The position numbers were made by a program, and so were the translations under genes. Source: Archangium violaceum (GTDB lineage: Bacteria; Myxococcota; Myxococcia; Myxococcales; Myxococcaceae). From it: DNA of 64,000 nt. The DNA is taken from NCBI RefSeq assembly GCF_016887565.1, contig NZ_CP069396.1, positions 12,568,001 to 12,632,000 of the forward strand. The letters are read 5' to 3'. The stretch's first letter is position 1. Every line of letters starts with the position of its first letter. Positions 45,531 to 53,799 of this stretch are shown piece by piece. The notes beneath the pieces were generated by a model. That model ran no database searches. It was not told where the DNA came from and saw only the letters and a program-made list of their open reading frames with translations.

Positions 45531-47486
45531 ATGAAAATGGTCCCCATACCCTCGTCGCGTCTCCGTCGAAGTTCCCTCCTCGCCTTCGGCGCATTGCTGG
45601 CGGCACTGCAGGCGTCGCCCAGCTTCGCACAGAGCACCGTCACCACACCCGCACTCCCCACCGCCCCCACTCCCCAGCCGAGTGCCCTCAACAATGGCAG
45701 TCAGGCGGAAGCGTCCAAATACTACAAGGAGATCTCCGCGAAGCTGGGCATTCTCACGCCAGCGACGATTGAAACGCAGGCCAACCTGAAGGTGCTGCTG
45801 AACTACCTCGGGTATCAGGACCTGTCCCCCGAGGACGCTGAATTCGCGACGCCCGCGTCGTTGATGGAGCCGGCCCCGCCGAAGCCCGGCAATGGCTTGC
45901 AGGTGTTGTCCCCCGGGAGCAAGGTGACGCTCCAGGCGGATACGGGCTCGTTCTTCTCCCGCTGCAACAATTGCCAGCCGTCCGTGAACAACGGTGCTCC
46001 GGACTCCATCACCACCCACATCACCAATGTGAACACCGCGCCCTTCGCGGTGTTCGAGGTGGTCGACGCGGGCAACGGGAAGATCGCCCTCAAGGCGGAC
46101 ACGGGCAAGTTCGTGGCCCGGTGCAGGGGCTGCATCATTGGAGGAAGCGCACCGGACTTCCTGACGGTCCACGTGGCCGGCACGACTCCGCCGGAGTTCG
46201 CCAGGTTCACCCCGGAGCTGCTGCCCAACGGAAAGATCGCCTTCAAGGCGGACACAGGCAAGTACGTGAACCGGTGCCGCGGCTGCTCCACCAGCGCCTC
46301 CGTTGACACGGTCACCATCAACGCCACCGCCCCCAAGACCGATGCCACGGCCCAATGGACCGTCGTCTCGCGCAGCCCGGCGCCCACCCCCTCCACTCCC
46401 GCCCTGAAGAAGGGAGAGATCCTCGTCTCCCGCTTCTTCGCGCCGAAGATCGTCAACTTCTCCGTGGCTCCCGCGCAGCGGGAGGTCGGCTGGCGCCGGC
46501 TGGTGCGCATCAACTCGCGCCCTGGCTCCGAGGCGAAGAAGCACTTCGTGGAGAGCGCCTGGATCCTCTTCAACCACTTCACCAAGCCCCCCACCCACAG
46601 CCCCTTTGGCGGCACCAACGTGCCCCTGTCGCCGAAGAACGGCTCCGTCAACACGCAGGTGGCCCTGATCACCCACTGCGCGGCCGGCCAGACCGCATGC
46701 GAGGCCGCGGAGCTCAACAGCATCTACTGGATGGACTTCGGCGCCTCGGAGAAGGGCTACAAGCTCTCCTACCAGCTCGACGCCTTCTTCGATGCCGGCT
46801 CGCTCCCTGGCAGCGCCCCCTACTTCGTCCCCAATGGGTGTGACACCTGCCACGGCTCGCTGCGCGGCAATGCCGTGCTCAACCACCTCGACACCGACCA
46901 CTGGTTGGACCGCATCACGGATGGGGACTTCCCCGCCCTGAACAAGCCCGATGCGCCCCCCGCGCTCTTCGACGCGGGCAAGGACGTCAAGTCGGCCCAG
47001 TACGCCGCGGCCTTCGCCGTGCTGCGCCAGCTCAACCAGGAGGTCGCGACCATGCAGCAGCGCGTGAACGCCAATGGCTTCCACCTCGCCGCGAACAAGA
47101 AGTGGCTGGACCTCCACAAGACCTCGGTGGCGCCGGAGCCGGACCTCACCAAACGCGCCTTCGCCTTCTTCAACACGGGCCATCCGCTCAAGAAGGACCG
47201 CAAGCCCACCCCGGGCCCCCTGAACTGGACGTCGAGCGCCGAGGACAAGGAGTTGCTCGGCCTGATGAACAAGTATTGCTACCGCTGCCACGGCGCCATC
47301 CGCTACGACCTCTTCAGCAAGGACATGGTCGCCGATCAGAGCAGCCCCATCCTCGACCGGCTCGAGCCCAATCCCACGCAAGCGAAGATCATTGGTTTCA
47401 AGATGCCCGTGGACCGGGAGATGAGCCCCCAGGACAAGAAGCGAATGATCGAGCTCATCGAGAAGCTGTACGACCAGACCCACTGA
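45531..47486 (+). CDS. Secreted di-haem cytochrome c-like protein with three trefoil repeats
   Basis: 651 aa. Signal peptide ends in FAQ after SLLAFGALLAALQASPS. Residues about 115-270 hold three repeats with an ADTG...RC..C signature: ADTGSFFSRCNNC, ADTGKFVARCRGC, ADTGKYVNRCRGC, resembling fascin/beta-trefoil carbohydrate- or ligand-binding repeats, each with a CxxC not followed by His. The C-terminal half has two haem c sites: CDTCH (437-441) and CYRCH (583-587). It is first in an operon with LodA- and LodB-like genes (16 nt to LodA), so it may take electrons from the oxidase or act as its partner at the envelope. ATG 45531 (AGGAAACACAG before it) chosen over TTG 45510. Confidence 0.8.
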   Translation: MKMVPIPSSRLRRSSLLAFGALLAALQASPSFAQSTVTTPALPTAPTPQPSALNNGSQAEASKYYKEISAKLGILTPATIETQANLKVLLNYLGYQDLSPEDAEFATPASLMEPAPPKPGNGLQVLSPGSKVTLQADTGSFFSRCNNCQPSVNNGAPDSITTHITNVNTAPFAVFEVVDAGNGKIALKADTGKFVARCRGCIIGGSAPDFLTVHVAGTTPPEFARFTPELLPNGKIAFKADTGKYVNRCRGCSTSASVDTVTINATAPKTDATAQWTVVSRSPAPTPSTPALKKGEILVSRFFAPKIVNFSVAPAQREVGWRRLVRINSRPGSEAKKHFVESAWILFNHFTKPPTHSPFGGTNVPLSPKNGSVNTQVALITHCAAGQTACEAAELNSIYWMDFGASEKGYKLSYQLDAFFDAGSLPGSAPYFVPNGCDTCHGSLRGNAVLNHLDTDHWLDRITDGDFPALNKPDAPPALFDAGKDVKSAQYAAAFAVLRQLNQEVATMQQRVNANGFHLAANKKWLDLHKTSVAPEPDLTKRAFAFFNTGHPLKKDRKPTPGPLNWTSSAEDKELLGLMNKYCYRCHGAIRYDLFSKDMVADQSSPILDRLEPNPTQAKIIGFKMPVDREMSPQDKKRMIELIEKLYDQTH

Positions 47487-47502
47487 TTCAGAGGAACACA
47501 CC

Positions 47503-49743
47503 ATGCCCCGTTACTTTCGCATCCATCCCTCCGTGGGCGTCGCCCGCGTCGGCAACTCCCCGGACGAGTACTTCGTCGGTCCCGAGCGTCCCAACCAGCC
47601 CCCCAACTTCGACATCACCCAGAAGAAGTTCCTGCCCTTCAAGGACAGTCAGGGCCGCGTCAAGCGGCAGGCGGCCCGCTTCCGCGTCTTCGAGTACACG
47701 ATGCAGAACGGCGTGCTGACCCCCCTGCGGGAAGTCACCCCGGGCAGCTGCGACGTCACCAGCATCAAGTGGAACGTCCACCTGGCCAACCGCAAGGCCG
47801 CCTTCTTCATGTTCGACGGACAGGATGGGGCGGACAATGGCGTCTGGAAGGGGGGCGTGCGCAATGCGCATGTCCAGGGCGCGGCCGAGCGCGAGCGGCT
47901 GCTCGTCATCAACCCCGGGCTCAAGTCCATCTCGGGCCGGAACCAGCCGCCCGTGCCCTTCACCAACCCGAACAAGAACATCCCCATCGCATCCCTGGGC
48001 GAGCTGCGCACGGATGAGAATGGCAACCTGCTCGTGCTGGGCGGGCTCGGCGAGGCCAACAAGATCGCGAAGGCCGGACTCATCAACGACTACGTGAACA
48101 ATGATTCCTGGTTCGACGACATGTCGGACGGGCCCGTGAGCGCGGAGATCACCTACACGGAGGCAGGCAAGGCCCAGACGGCGAAGCTGGAGGGCACCAA
48201 CGGCGCCTGGCTGCTGGTGGGGCCGCCGGATTTCGGGCCCTCGGTGACCAACGTCGTGCGCCTGTTCGACACCATGTGGGACGTGGCGGTGCGCTTCCCC
48301 GAGGTGCCGCTGCCCAACACCGACGGCCTCTTCAACCAGGGCCTGCTGGCCCGGCTCAAGCAGCAGCGCGCGGACTGGAACGCGGCAACCAATTCCTTCC
48401 AGAAGTACAAGCCTTCCTTCCGGCAGGAAGTGTTTCCCATCCTCGAGCATGCGCTGGGGCACCGCCATGTCCACAACCCCGAGGCCTCCAAGTCCTTCCA
48501 TGCCTCCCTCGCGGGCGTGGAGCAGGATATCGGCACGGTGGCATCGGCCAAGGGCAAGCGCCTGCGCAAGACGATCTTCAACTACCTGCGTGACCCCGCC
48601 AGCGCCACCATCGAGCCCCTGCTGATGCCCAAGGGGCTGGGCGACTTCTACTCGGACGACGCGCCCGAGGAGGGGATGGACACGAGGGGCTACTTCATGA
48701 CCCTCACCAAGGTGCAGTTCGCGGTGCTCAAGCGCTGGGCCGAGGGAGAGTTCGAGGAGGATTGGAACGCGGCGCTGGCCCATGCCATCGACCCGGCCAT
48801 CACCGCCGAGGGGCTCGATCGGGCCTCGCTGGAGAACGGCGTGGGCGGCCCCTTCTTCCCCGGCATCGACTGCAGCTGGATGGTGCGCCGGCCCGAGCTG
48901 TACGCGGCTCCCTTCCGCATCAAGCACTCGGGCGTGGCGTACCCCACCACGGCGAAGCTGCCCATCGGCCCGGGGTTCTTCTCCCAGCAGATGGCGCTGC
49001 CCTGGCAGGCGGACTTCTACCAGTGCAAGAAGCAGTTCTTCGCCCCCAAGTCCTTCACGAAGAACACCTTCGAGGGCGACGGCATGTACCACATGTGGTG
49101 GGCCGCGCACCGTCCAGATGACGTCTACGCGAAGAAGGGAGACTTCCAGATGGTTCCCTGGACTCGCGCCCTGGATACGGTCGCCGAGCTCGAGGCCCTG
49201 AAGCCGGAGATCAAGAACAGCGCGCCCGAAGGCACCTCCCCCGTCGAGATGGCCATGTACATCCAGATGCAGAAGAACTGGTGGCAGCTCGGCTTCGTCA
49301 TCAACGAGGGCGACGTGCATTTCGAGACCCAGGAGCGCAGCGCACCGACAGGGGTTGCCTCCGTGCGGAACGCGACCCGGATCAGGCTCAAGTCCTGGAA
49401 GACGGACTACCTGCAGCGCACCGACGCGGCTCAAGGCGTCACCACCGCGACCAGCGGGGCCGGCACGGAGTGGATCGTGGAATGGGTGAGCAACAACACG
49501 CTCAAGCTCAAGTCGTCGAAGGGAGACTACCTGCAGCGCGCCGACGCGGCTCAAGGCGTCACCACCGGGACCACGGGGGCCAACACGGTGTGGATCATCG
49601 AGGCCAACACCGACAAGTTCACGTTGAAGTCCGCGAAGGGTGACTGCCTGCACCGGCCCGATGCGGCTCCCAGTGTCACCACCTGGGGTGATGGCATCGG
49701 CAACCTGTGGCAGATCGAAGTGCTGGCGTCCGCCAAGGTCTGA
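47503..49743 (+). CDS. LodA/GoxA-like cysteine-tryptophylquinone oxidase with C-terminal trefoil repeats
   Basis: 746 aa quinoprotein oxidase. N terminus IHPSVGVARVGNSPDEYFVG is the LodA family opening. The CTQ-forming pair can be placed: Cys457 in FFPGIDCSW and Trp501 in LPWQADFYQC, with YHMWWAAHRPDDV close behind. Known members oxidise L-lysine or glycine, giving H2O2 and ammonia, and need LodB. The substrate here is unknown. The last 130 residues, absent from plain LodA, form three repeats of about 40 residues (LKS-x-K-D-YLQR-x-DAAQGVTT) with a beta-trefoil look. No signal peptide, as in known LodA proteins. ATG 47503 follows AGGAAC. Operon order cytochrome-LodA-LodB. Confidence 0.9.
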   Translation: MPRYFRIHPSVGVARVGNSPDEYFVGPERPNQPPNFDITQKKFLPFKDSQGRVKRQAARFRVFEYTMQNGVLTPLREVTPGSCDVTSIKWNVHLANRKAAFFMFDGQDGADNGVWKGGVRNAHVQGAAERERLLVINPGLKSISGRNQPPVPFTNPNKNIPIASLGELRTDENGNLLVLGGLGEANKIAKAGLINDYVNNDSWFDDMSDGPVSAEITYTEAGKAQTAKLEGTNGAWLLVGPPDFGPSVTNVVRLFDTMWDVAVRFPEVPLPNTDGLFNQGLLARLKQQRADWNAATNSFQKYKPSFRQEVFPILEHALGHRHVHNPEASKSFHASLAGVEQDIGTVASAKGKRLRKTIFNYLRDPASATIEPLLMPKGLGDFYSDDAPEEGMDTRGYFMTLTKVQFAVLKRWAEGEFEEDWNAALAHAIDPAITAEGLDRASLENGVGGPFFPGIDCSWMVRRPELYAAPFRIKHSGVAYPTTAKLPIGPGFFSQQMALPWQADFYQCKKQFFAPKSFTKNTFEGDGMYHMWWAAHRPDDVYAKKGDFQMVPWTRALDTVAELEALKPEIKNSAPEGTSPVEMAMYIQMQKNWWQLGFVINEGDVHFETQERSAPTGVASVRNATRIRLKSWKTDYLQRTDAAQGVTTATSGAGTEWIVEWVSNNTLKLKSSKGDYLQRADAAQGVTTGTTGANTVWIIEANTDKFTLKSAKGDCLHRPDAAPSVTTWGDGIGNLWQIEVLASAKV
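49387..49740 (+). repeat. Three 40-codon repeats in the LodA 3' end
   Basis: Units start at about 49387, 49507 and 49624. The first two share a 42-nt stretch with one difference (GACTACCTGCAGCGC...), the third is more diverged. Such near-identical DNA inside a trefoil points to recent tandem duplication or ongoing homogenisation. Confidence 0.75.
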
Positions 49744-49748
49744 CCCTC

Positions 49749-50912
49749 ATGACCACCGCTCCCACCTCCACCCCAGAGGACTCGATGAACCCCATTTCCT
49801 CCGACACGCGGGACCCGCGAGCCTCCCATGGAGTCGTGGTGGTGGGAGGCGGCGTGGCGGGCCTGAGTGCCGCCCTCACCCTGGTGAGGGCGGGCGTCTC
49901 CGTCTGCGTCCTGGAGCGCACGGACTACTCACCCTGGCGCCCCGGGGAGACCCTCTCCCCGGTGGCCTACGCCGAGCTACAGCAATTGCTGGCACCCGAG
50001 CCGTTGGAGACAGAGGGCTTCCTGGCGTCGCATGGCCTGGAAGCCGTCTGGGGCTCGGAGCAGCCTCATCACCACTCCTTCCTCACCAACCCCTACGGGG
50101 GTGGCTGGCATGTGGAGCGCCGGCACCTGGATGCGCTGCTGGCCCGCCGCGCTCAGGCGCTCCAGGTGCCGCTGTGGCAGCGAACCTGTGTCACCCACCT
50201 GGAGCGTGAGGGGCACGGGTGGCGGGTGCTAGCCAGCACGCCCCAGGGTCCGCTGGAGCTGCGATGCGAGGCCCTGGTGGATGCGACCGGGCGCTCGGCC
50301 CAGGTGGCACGGCACTGCGGCGTGCGGCGCCGCGACCGGGACGCGTTGTGCAGCGTGTCGGCGATCGTGGACAGGCCGCCAGGCTTCCAGGAGCAGCAAC
50401 TGGTGGTGGAGGCCACGTCCGTGGGCTGGTGGTACGCCGCGCCGCTGCCCCAGGACCGCCTCATCCTCACGCTGCTGAGCGATATGGATGTGTTGACGCG
50501 CCATGGTGCCTTCCAACCGGCGGGATGGAGCGCGCTCTTCTCCACCACCCGGCACCTGGCCGACAGGATGGGCCAGCTTCCGGCGGTGGGGCGGCTGCAT
50601 GTCCGCCGCTGCGAGACGAGCAGTCTGGAGCAGTCGGCGGGGGCGGACTGGGTGGCGGTGGGGGACGCCGCGGCCATGTGGGATCCGCTCTCCTCGAGCG
50701 GCATCCTCAAGGGGCTGCGCACCGGGCGCGAGGCGGCGCGGGCCCTGTGTGCCACGCTGGGAGGAGATGGCGGAGCGCTGAAGCAGTACGCCCGGCAGCG
50801 GGATGAGGAGTTCAACCGCTACCTGTCCGCGCGCCAGGCGCACTACGCCCTGGAGCAACGCTGGGCGGGAGAGGACTTCTGGCGGCGCCGGCTGGACGCA
50901 ACGGGGATATGA
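49749..50912 (+). CDS. LodB-like FAD-dependent maturase
   Basis: 387 aa flavoprotein resembling tryptophan halogenases and LodB. VVVVGGGVAGLSAALTLVRA is the FAD-binding opening, the WRPGETLSP segment follows, DWVAVGDAAAMWDPLSSSG is the second FAD motif, and RLHVRRCETSS precedes it. LodB-type enzymes are needed to form the CTQ cofactor in LodA, so this protein probably matures the adjacent oxidase in the cytoplasm. ATG 49749 starts 5 nt after the LodA stop (AAGG nearby); the in-frame ATG 49785 with AGAGGA before it is an alternative start. Confidence 0.88.
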   Translation: MTTAPTSTPEDSMNPISSDTRDPRASHGVVVVGGGVAGLSAALTLVRAGVSVCVLERTDYSPWRPGETLSPVAYAELQQLLAPEPLETEGFLASHGLEAVWGSEQPHHHSFLTNPYGGGWHVERRHLDALLARRAQALQVPLWQRTCVTHLEREGHGWRVLASTPQGPLELRCEALVDATGRSAQVARHCGVRRRDRDALCSVSAIVDRPPGFQEQQLVVEATSVGWWYAAPLPQDRLILTLLSDMDVLTRHGAFQPAGWSALFSTTRHLADRMGQLPAVGRLHVRRCETSSLEQSAGADWVAVGDAAAMWDPLSSSGILKGLRTGREAARALCATLGGDGGALKQYARQRDEEFNRYLSARQAHYALEQRWAGEDFWRRRLDATGI

Positions 50913-50945
50913 GCTGGGAGAACCCAACAGGACCCGTCACTCACC

Positions 50946-50962
50946 TTGACTCACGGAGTCAA
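50946..50962. promoter_or_regulatory. Inverted repeat TTGACTC-ACG-GAGTCAA
   Basis: Perfect 7-bp arms around 3 nt, 33 nt after the LodB-like stop and 50 nt before the next start. Could be an operator, a promoter element (TTGACT as -35) or a stem; no T-run follows. Confidence 0.4.
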
Positions 50963-51012
50963 ATCCGCTCCCCTGTACGTGCGTGAAGCGCGCATGCACG
51001 AAGGGACAGCAC

Positions 51013-51768
51013 TTGGCGAACGAGAAGACAGACAAGGACGGTGGAGCGGGGCCGTTCCAGCTCGGCAGGAGCTACGACGAGGTAGGACCGGACCTGGGCA
51101 GCCTCCACGAAGCGAGGCATGAGGGCACGGGCAGGGCGGCACTGACGCTGCTGCCCGGAGAGCGCGTGGACTGGCAACCCGAGGGCCCCTGGCGGGTGCG
51201 GCTGTCCTGCGAGCCGGAGCAGCCCTCGGTGACGCTGGAGGTGGAGCAGGCGCCCGCCTCGGCTCAGGTGACGGAGCTGGCGAACATCCTCGTGCTGATG
51301 AGCGCCGCGGTCGAACGCGTGGAGGGCAACCCCCAGGTGCGGGCCCACCTCGCGCAGCGGAGGGTGAGCCCCCGGAAACGGTGGGGTCCGCGTACCGTCG
51401 TGGCCCTCGCCGTACTCGCGCTGGGCCTGGGTGTCTGGTCCCATCTGGCGAGCAATCCCGAACGCCTGGAATCCAGCTCGTCCGGAATGGGCGTCAGGAG
51501 ACCGTCACAGGCCGATGCACCGGGTTTGATCGACACGGATGATTCGGAGGCAGCGCCCATCACCTATCCGCTGCCCTGGGAGCCTTTCCGCAACCAGGCG
51601 AAGGCTCCCTGCCGGACCAGGTCGGGTGAAGTCGAGATCAACGGTGGCTGCTGGGTGGAGCTCGCTCGGCGACCGCCCTGCACCGATATCCAGGCCGAGT
51701 ACCAGGGCAAGTGCTACATGCCCGTCTCGAAGGACCGGGGCCGTCCGCCCCAGTCCGTCGACCCCTGA
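51013..51768 (+). CDS. Membrane protein with myxobacterial kinase-tail domain
   Basis: 251 aa, not an enzyme by any visible motif. A soluble N-terminal part (about 1-125; LLPGERVDWQPEGPWRVRLS), one membrane segment (VVALAVLALGLGVWSHL, about 127-143), then a Cys-rich tail APCRTRSGEVEINGGCWVEL ... PPCTDIQAEYQGKCYMP. That tail is the one found at the C terminus of many myxobacterial Ser/Thr kinases, here without any kinase domain. Possibly a partner or decoy of such kinases, or a relic. Start TTG 51013 chosen for AAGGGA 7-8 nt upstream; GTG 50983 is another choice. Confidence 0.7.
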   Translation: MANEKTDKDGGAGPFQLGRSYDEVGPDLGSLHEARHEGTGRAALTLLPGERVDWQPEGPWRVRLSCEPEQPSVTLEVEQAPASAQVTELANILVLMSAAVERVEGNPQVRAHLAQRRVSPRKRWGPRTVVALAVLALGLGVWSHLASNPERLESSSSGMGVRRPSQADAPGLIDTDDSEAAPITYPLPWEPFRNQAKAPCRTRSGEVEINGGCWVELARRPPCTDIQAEYQGKCYMPVSKDRGRPPQSVDP

Positions 51769-51784
51769 GCGCGCGGGAGCAGAC

Positions 51785-51982
51785 TCACTCGACCGTGCAG
51801 GTGTCCTCGCAAATGCAAGCGCCCCCGGAGCGATAGCACTTGATGACGCAGGTGCACTCCGAATCGAGGCAGTAGTTCGGACACGTGGAGGCGGCTTCCG
51901 CCTCACGGGTGGAAAGTCCTCCCACGACGCCTCCGACCACGACGCCCAGGACAAAGACAACCTTCACGATTCCCTTGCGCAT
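51785..51982 (-). CDS. Small secreted Cys-rich peptide
   Basis: 65 aa. Start MRKGIVKVVFVLGVVVGGVV is a signal sequence, predicted cleavage after AEA near residue 30. The mature 35 residues hold eight Cys (SSTCPNYCLDSECTCVIKCY then GGACICEDTC) and few other features. Eight Cys in about 30 residues suggests disulfide knots or metal binding. Strong AAGGAGG 7 nt upstream of ATG 51982. It is convergent with the kinase-tail gene. Function unknown; toxin, coat or bacteriocin-like roles are guesses. Confidence 0.75.
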   Translation of the reverse strand: MRKGIVKVVFVLGVVVGGVVGGLSTREAEAASTCPNYCLDSECTCVIKCYRSGGACICEDTCTVE

Positions 51983-52067
51983 GATGCCCTCCTTCAGGAT
52001 GGACTCGACGAAGTGGTGAGTGCCGCTCTCCACTCTCCGCGAGGAGGGAGAGATTAGCACAACCGGC

Positions 52068-53585
52068 TCAAGCCGGAGCGCCGTGCTGGGCCGAGAGCGA
52101 GCGCCGGTCGACCTTCCCCGCACTGGTGCGCTGCAGGGCCGCCAGGAAACGGACCGAGCGGGGCTGCTTGTAGCGGGCGAGCCGGCCCTGGCAGAACTCG
52201 AGCAACTTCGCCTCGGTGAGGTCCGCGCCGGGCCGCATCACCACGAGCGCCCGGGGCACCTCGCCCCACTTGGGGTCGGGCACGCCAATGACGCATACCT
52301 CGGAGACCTCGGGGTGGGCGGCGAGCACGTTCTCCACCTCGGAGGGGTAGATGTTCTCTCCGCCGGAGATGATGAGGTCCTTGCTGCGTCCGATGATGGT
52401 GAAGCACCCGTCCGCGTCGCGCCGGGCGAGGTCTCCGGTGTGGAGCCAGCCGCCCGCGAAGGTCTTGGCTGTCTCCTCGGGGCGGCGCCAGTAGCCGGCG
52501 CACAGGTGGGGCCCGCGCAGGAGCAGCTCCCCCTCCTCACCATCACCCTCGAGGCGCGCCTCCACATGGAACAGGGGCACGCCGACGGCGCCGGGCTTGC
52601 GGCGCACATCGCCCGAGGGGAGCCAGAAGTTGTTGGGCCCGGCCTCGGTGAGCCCGTAGCCCGTCTTGAAGTCCACCCCGCGAGCGAAGAAGCGCTCGAA
52701 GACGGGCTGGGGGCACGGGGCGCCGCCGCTGATGAGCAACTTGAGACGGGAGAAGTCCACCGAGTCGAAGCGCGGGTGGCGCTGCATCTCGATGAACATG
52801 GTGGGCACGCCGAAGAAGAGGTTGATGGCGCCGCGGTGGATGAGGTCGAAGACCTGCTCGATGGAGAAGGAGCGGGCGACGATGGTGGTGCCGCCCACGT
52901 AGACGAGGGGCGTGGTGAAGACGTTGAGGCCGCCGGTGTGGAAGAGGGGCGCGTTGAGCAGCGCGGTGTCGCCGGAGGAGAGACCCCAGCTGACGACGGT
53001 GTTGGCGGCGTTGGCGGTGATGGAGCGGTGGGTGAGGATGGCGGCCTTGGGGATGCCGGTGCTGCCGCCGGTGTAGCAGAGCACCCAGGGATCCTCGGGC
53101 TCGATGTCCACGGTGGGCAGCGGTGCATCCGAGAGGGAGTCACGGCGGCTGAACGGGATGTCCTCGGGGCGCGAGGCGGGCGCCTCCAGGTGGACGAAGT
53201 GCCGGACGCTGGAGGCGAGAGGGCGGACGGCCTCGACCTGGGACTGGAAGTCGGGGCCGTGGACGAGGACGACGGGCTCGGCGTCGGAGAGGAGGGCGGC
53301 GAGCTCGGAGGAGCTGAGGCGCCAGTTGAGGGGCTGGAGGACGGCACCGAGCTTGCCGCAAGCGAAGAGGAGATCGAGGAACCCGGTGCAGTTCATGGCG
53401 AGCACGGCGACGCGGTCGCCGCGGCGGACACCGAGGACATCGTGGAGCAGACGGGCGGTGCGATTGGCGGAGGAGTTCCACTCGCGCCAGGAGATGGGAC
53501 GGTCGCCGTGGAGGGCATCGATGAGGGCGGTGCGCTCGGGGGCGAGGGAGGCGCGGCGGGCGAGCCAGTCGTGAACGATGGGCAC
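52068..53585 (-). CDS. Acyl-CoA synthetase (AMP-binding, class I adenylating enzyme)
   Basis: 505 aa ANL-family ligase. P-loop YTGGSTGIPK, the GYGLTEAGP motif, HTGDLARRDADG, GRSKDLIISGGENIYP and the C-terminal lysine in RTSAGKVDRRSL are all in place. Activates a carboxylic acid to the AMP ester and the CoA thioester; chain-length preference not evident. The start is taken as GTG 53585, where the usual opening VPIVHDWLARRA begins; the frame extends through repeat elements upstream and would otherwise add a spurious LPEGEG-type leader. Separated from the next gene by those repeats. Confidence 0.9.
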   Translation of the reverse strand: MPIVHDWLARRASLAPERTALIDALHGDRPISWREWNSSANRTARLLHDVLGVRRGDRVAVLAMNCTGFLDLLFACGKLGAVLQPLNWRLSSSELAALLSDAEPVVLVHGPDFQSQVEAVRPLASSVRHFVHLEAPASRPEDIPFSRRDSLSDAPLPTVDIEPEDPWVLCYTGGSTGIPKAAILTHRSITANAANTVVSWGLSSGDTALLNAPLFHTGGLNVFTTPLVYVGGTTIVARSFSIEQVFDLIHRGAINLFFGVPTMFIEMQRHPRFDSVDFSRLKLLISGGAPCPQPVFERFFARGVDFKTGYGLTEAGPNNFWLPSGDVRRKPGAVGVPLFHVEARLEGDGEEGELLLRGPHLCAGYWRRPEETAKTFAGGWLHTGDLARRDADGCFTIIGRSKDLIISGGENIYPSEVENVLAAHPEVSEVCVIGVPDPKWGEVPRALVVMRPGADLTEAKLLEFCQGRLARYKQPRSVRFLAALQRTSAGKVDRRSLSAQHGAPA

Positions 53586-53603
53586 GAGACACTCCGAGAA
53601 CAA

Positions 53604-53641
53604 CCCCTCTCCCTTCGGGAGAGGGACGGGGTGAGGGTAGA
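53604..53641. repeat. Dispersed CTCTCCC...GGGAGAGGG repeat, copy 1
   Basis: CCCTCTCCC-x-GGGAGAGGG stem with a trailing ACGGGGTGAGGGTAGA. Same element recurs at 53659-53695 and 63780-63814. Common in intergenic DNA of GC-rich proteobacteria. Confidence 0.75.
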
Positions 53642-53658
53642 TCGGATCCCAGGTTGGA

Positions 53659-53695
53659 CCCTCTCCCTCTGGGAGAGGGACGGGGCGAGGGTAGA
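53659..53695. repeat. Dispersed repeat, copy 2
   Basis: Second copy, 18 nt after the first: CCCTCTCCC-TCT-GGGAGAGGG plus ACGGGGCGAGGGTAGA. The pair lies just upstream of the acyl-CoA synthetase start. Confidence 0.75.
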
Positions 53696-53799
53696 CCGGA
53701 CCCACTCGGGAAGAAACCCGTCCCCGTTCCCCCGCCCCACGAGCGTCGCTGGGCCGGAGACGCCACCCGGAATACCGTACACCCCCACCCGGAGTCCCG

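Noticed and set aside
53586-53705. Extended N terminus of the acyl-CoA synthetase through LPEGEG-like sequence
   Set aside because: The extra residues are translated from two copies of the dispersed repeat; the family start is at GTG 53585.
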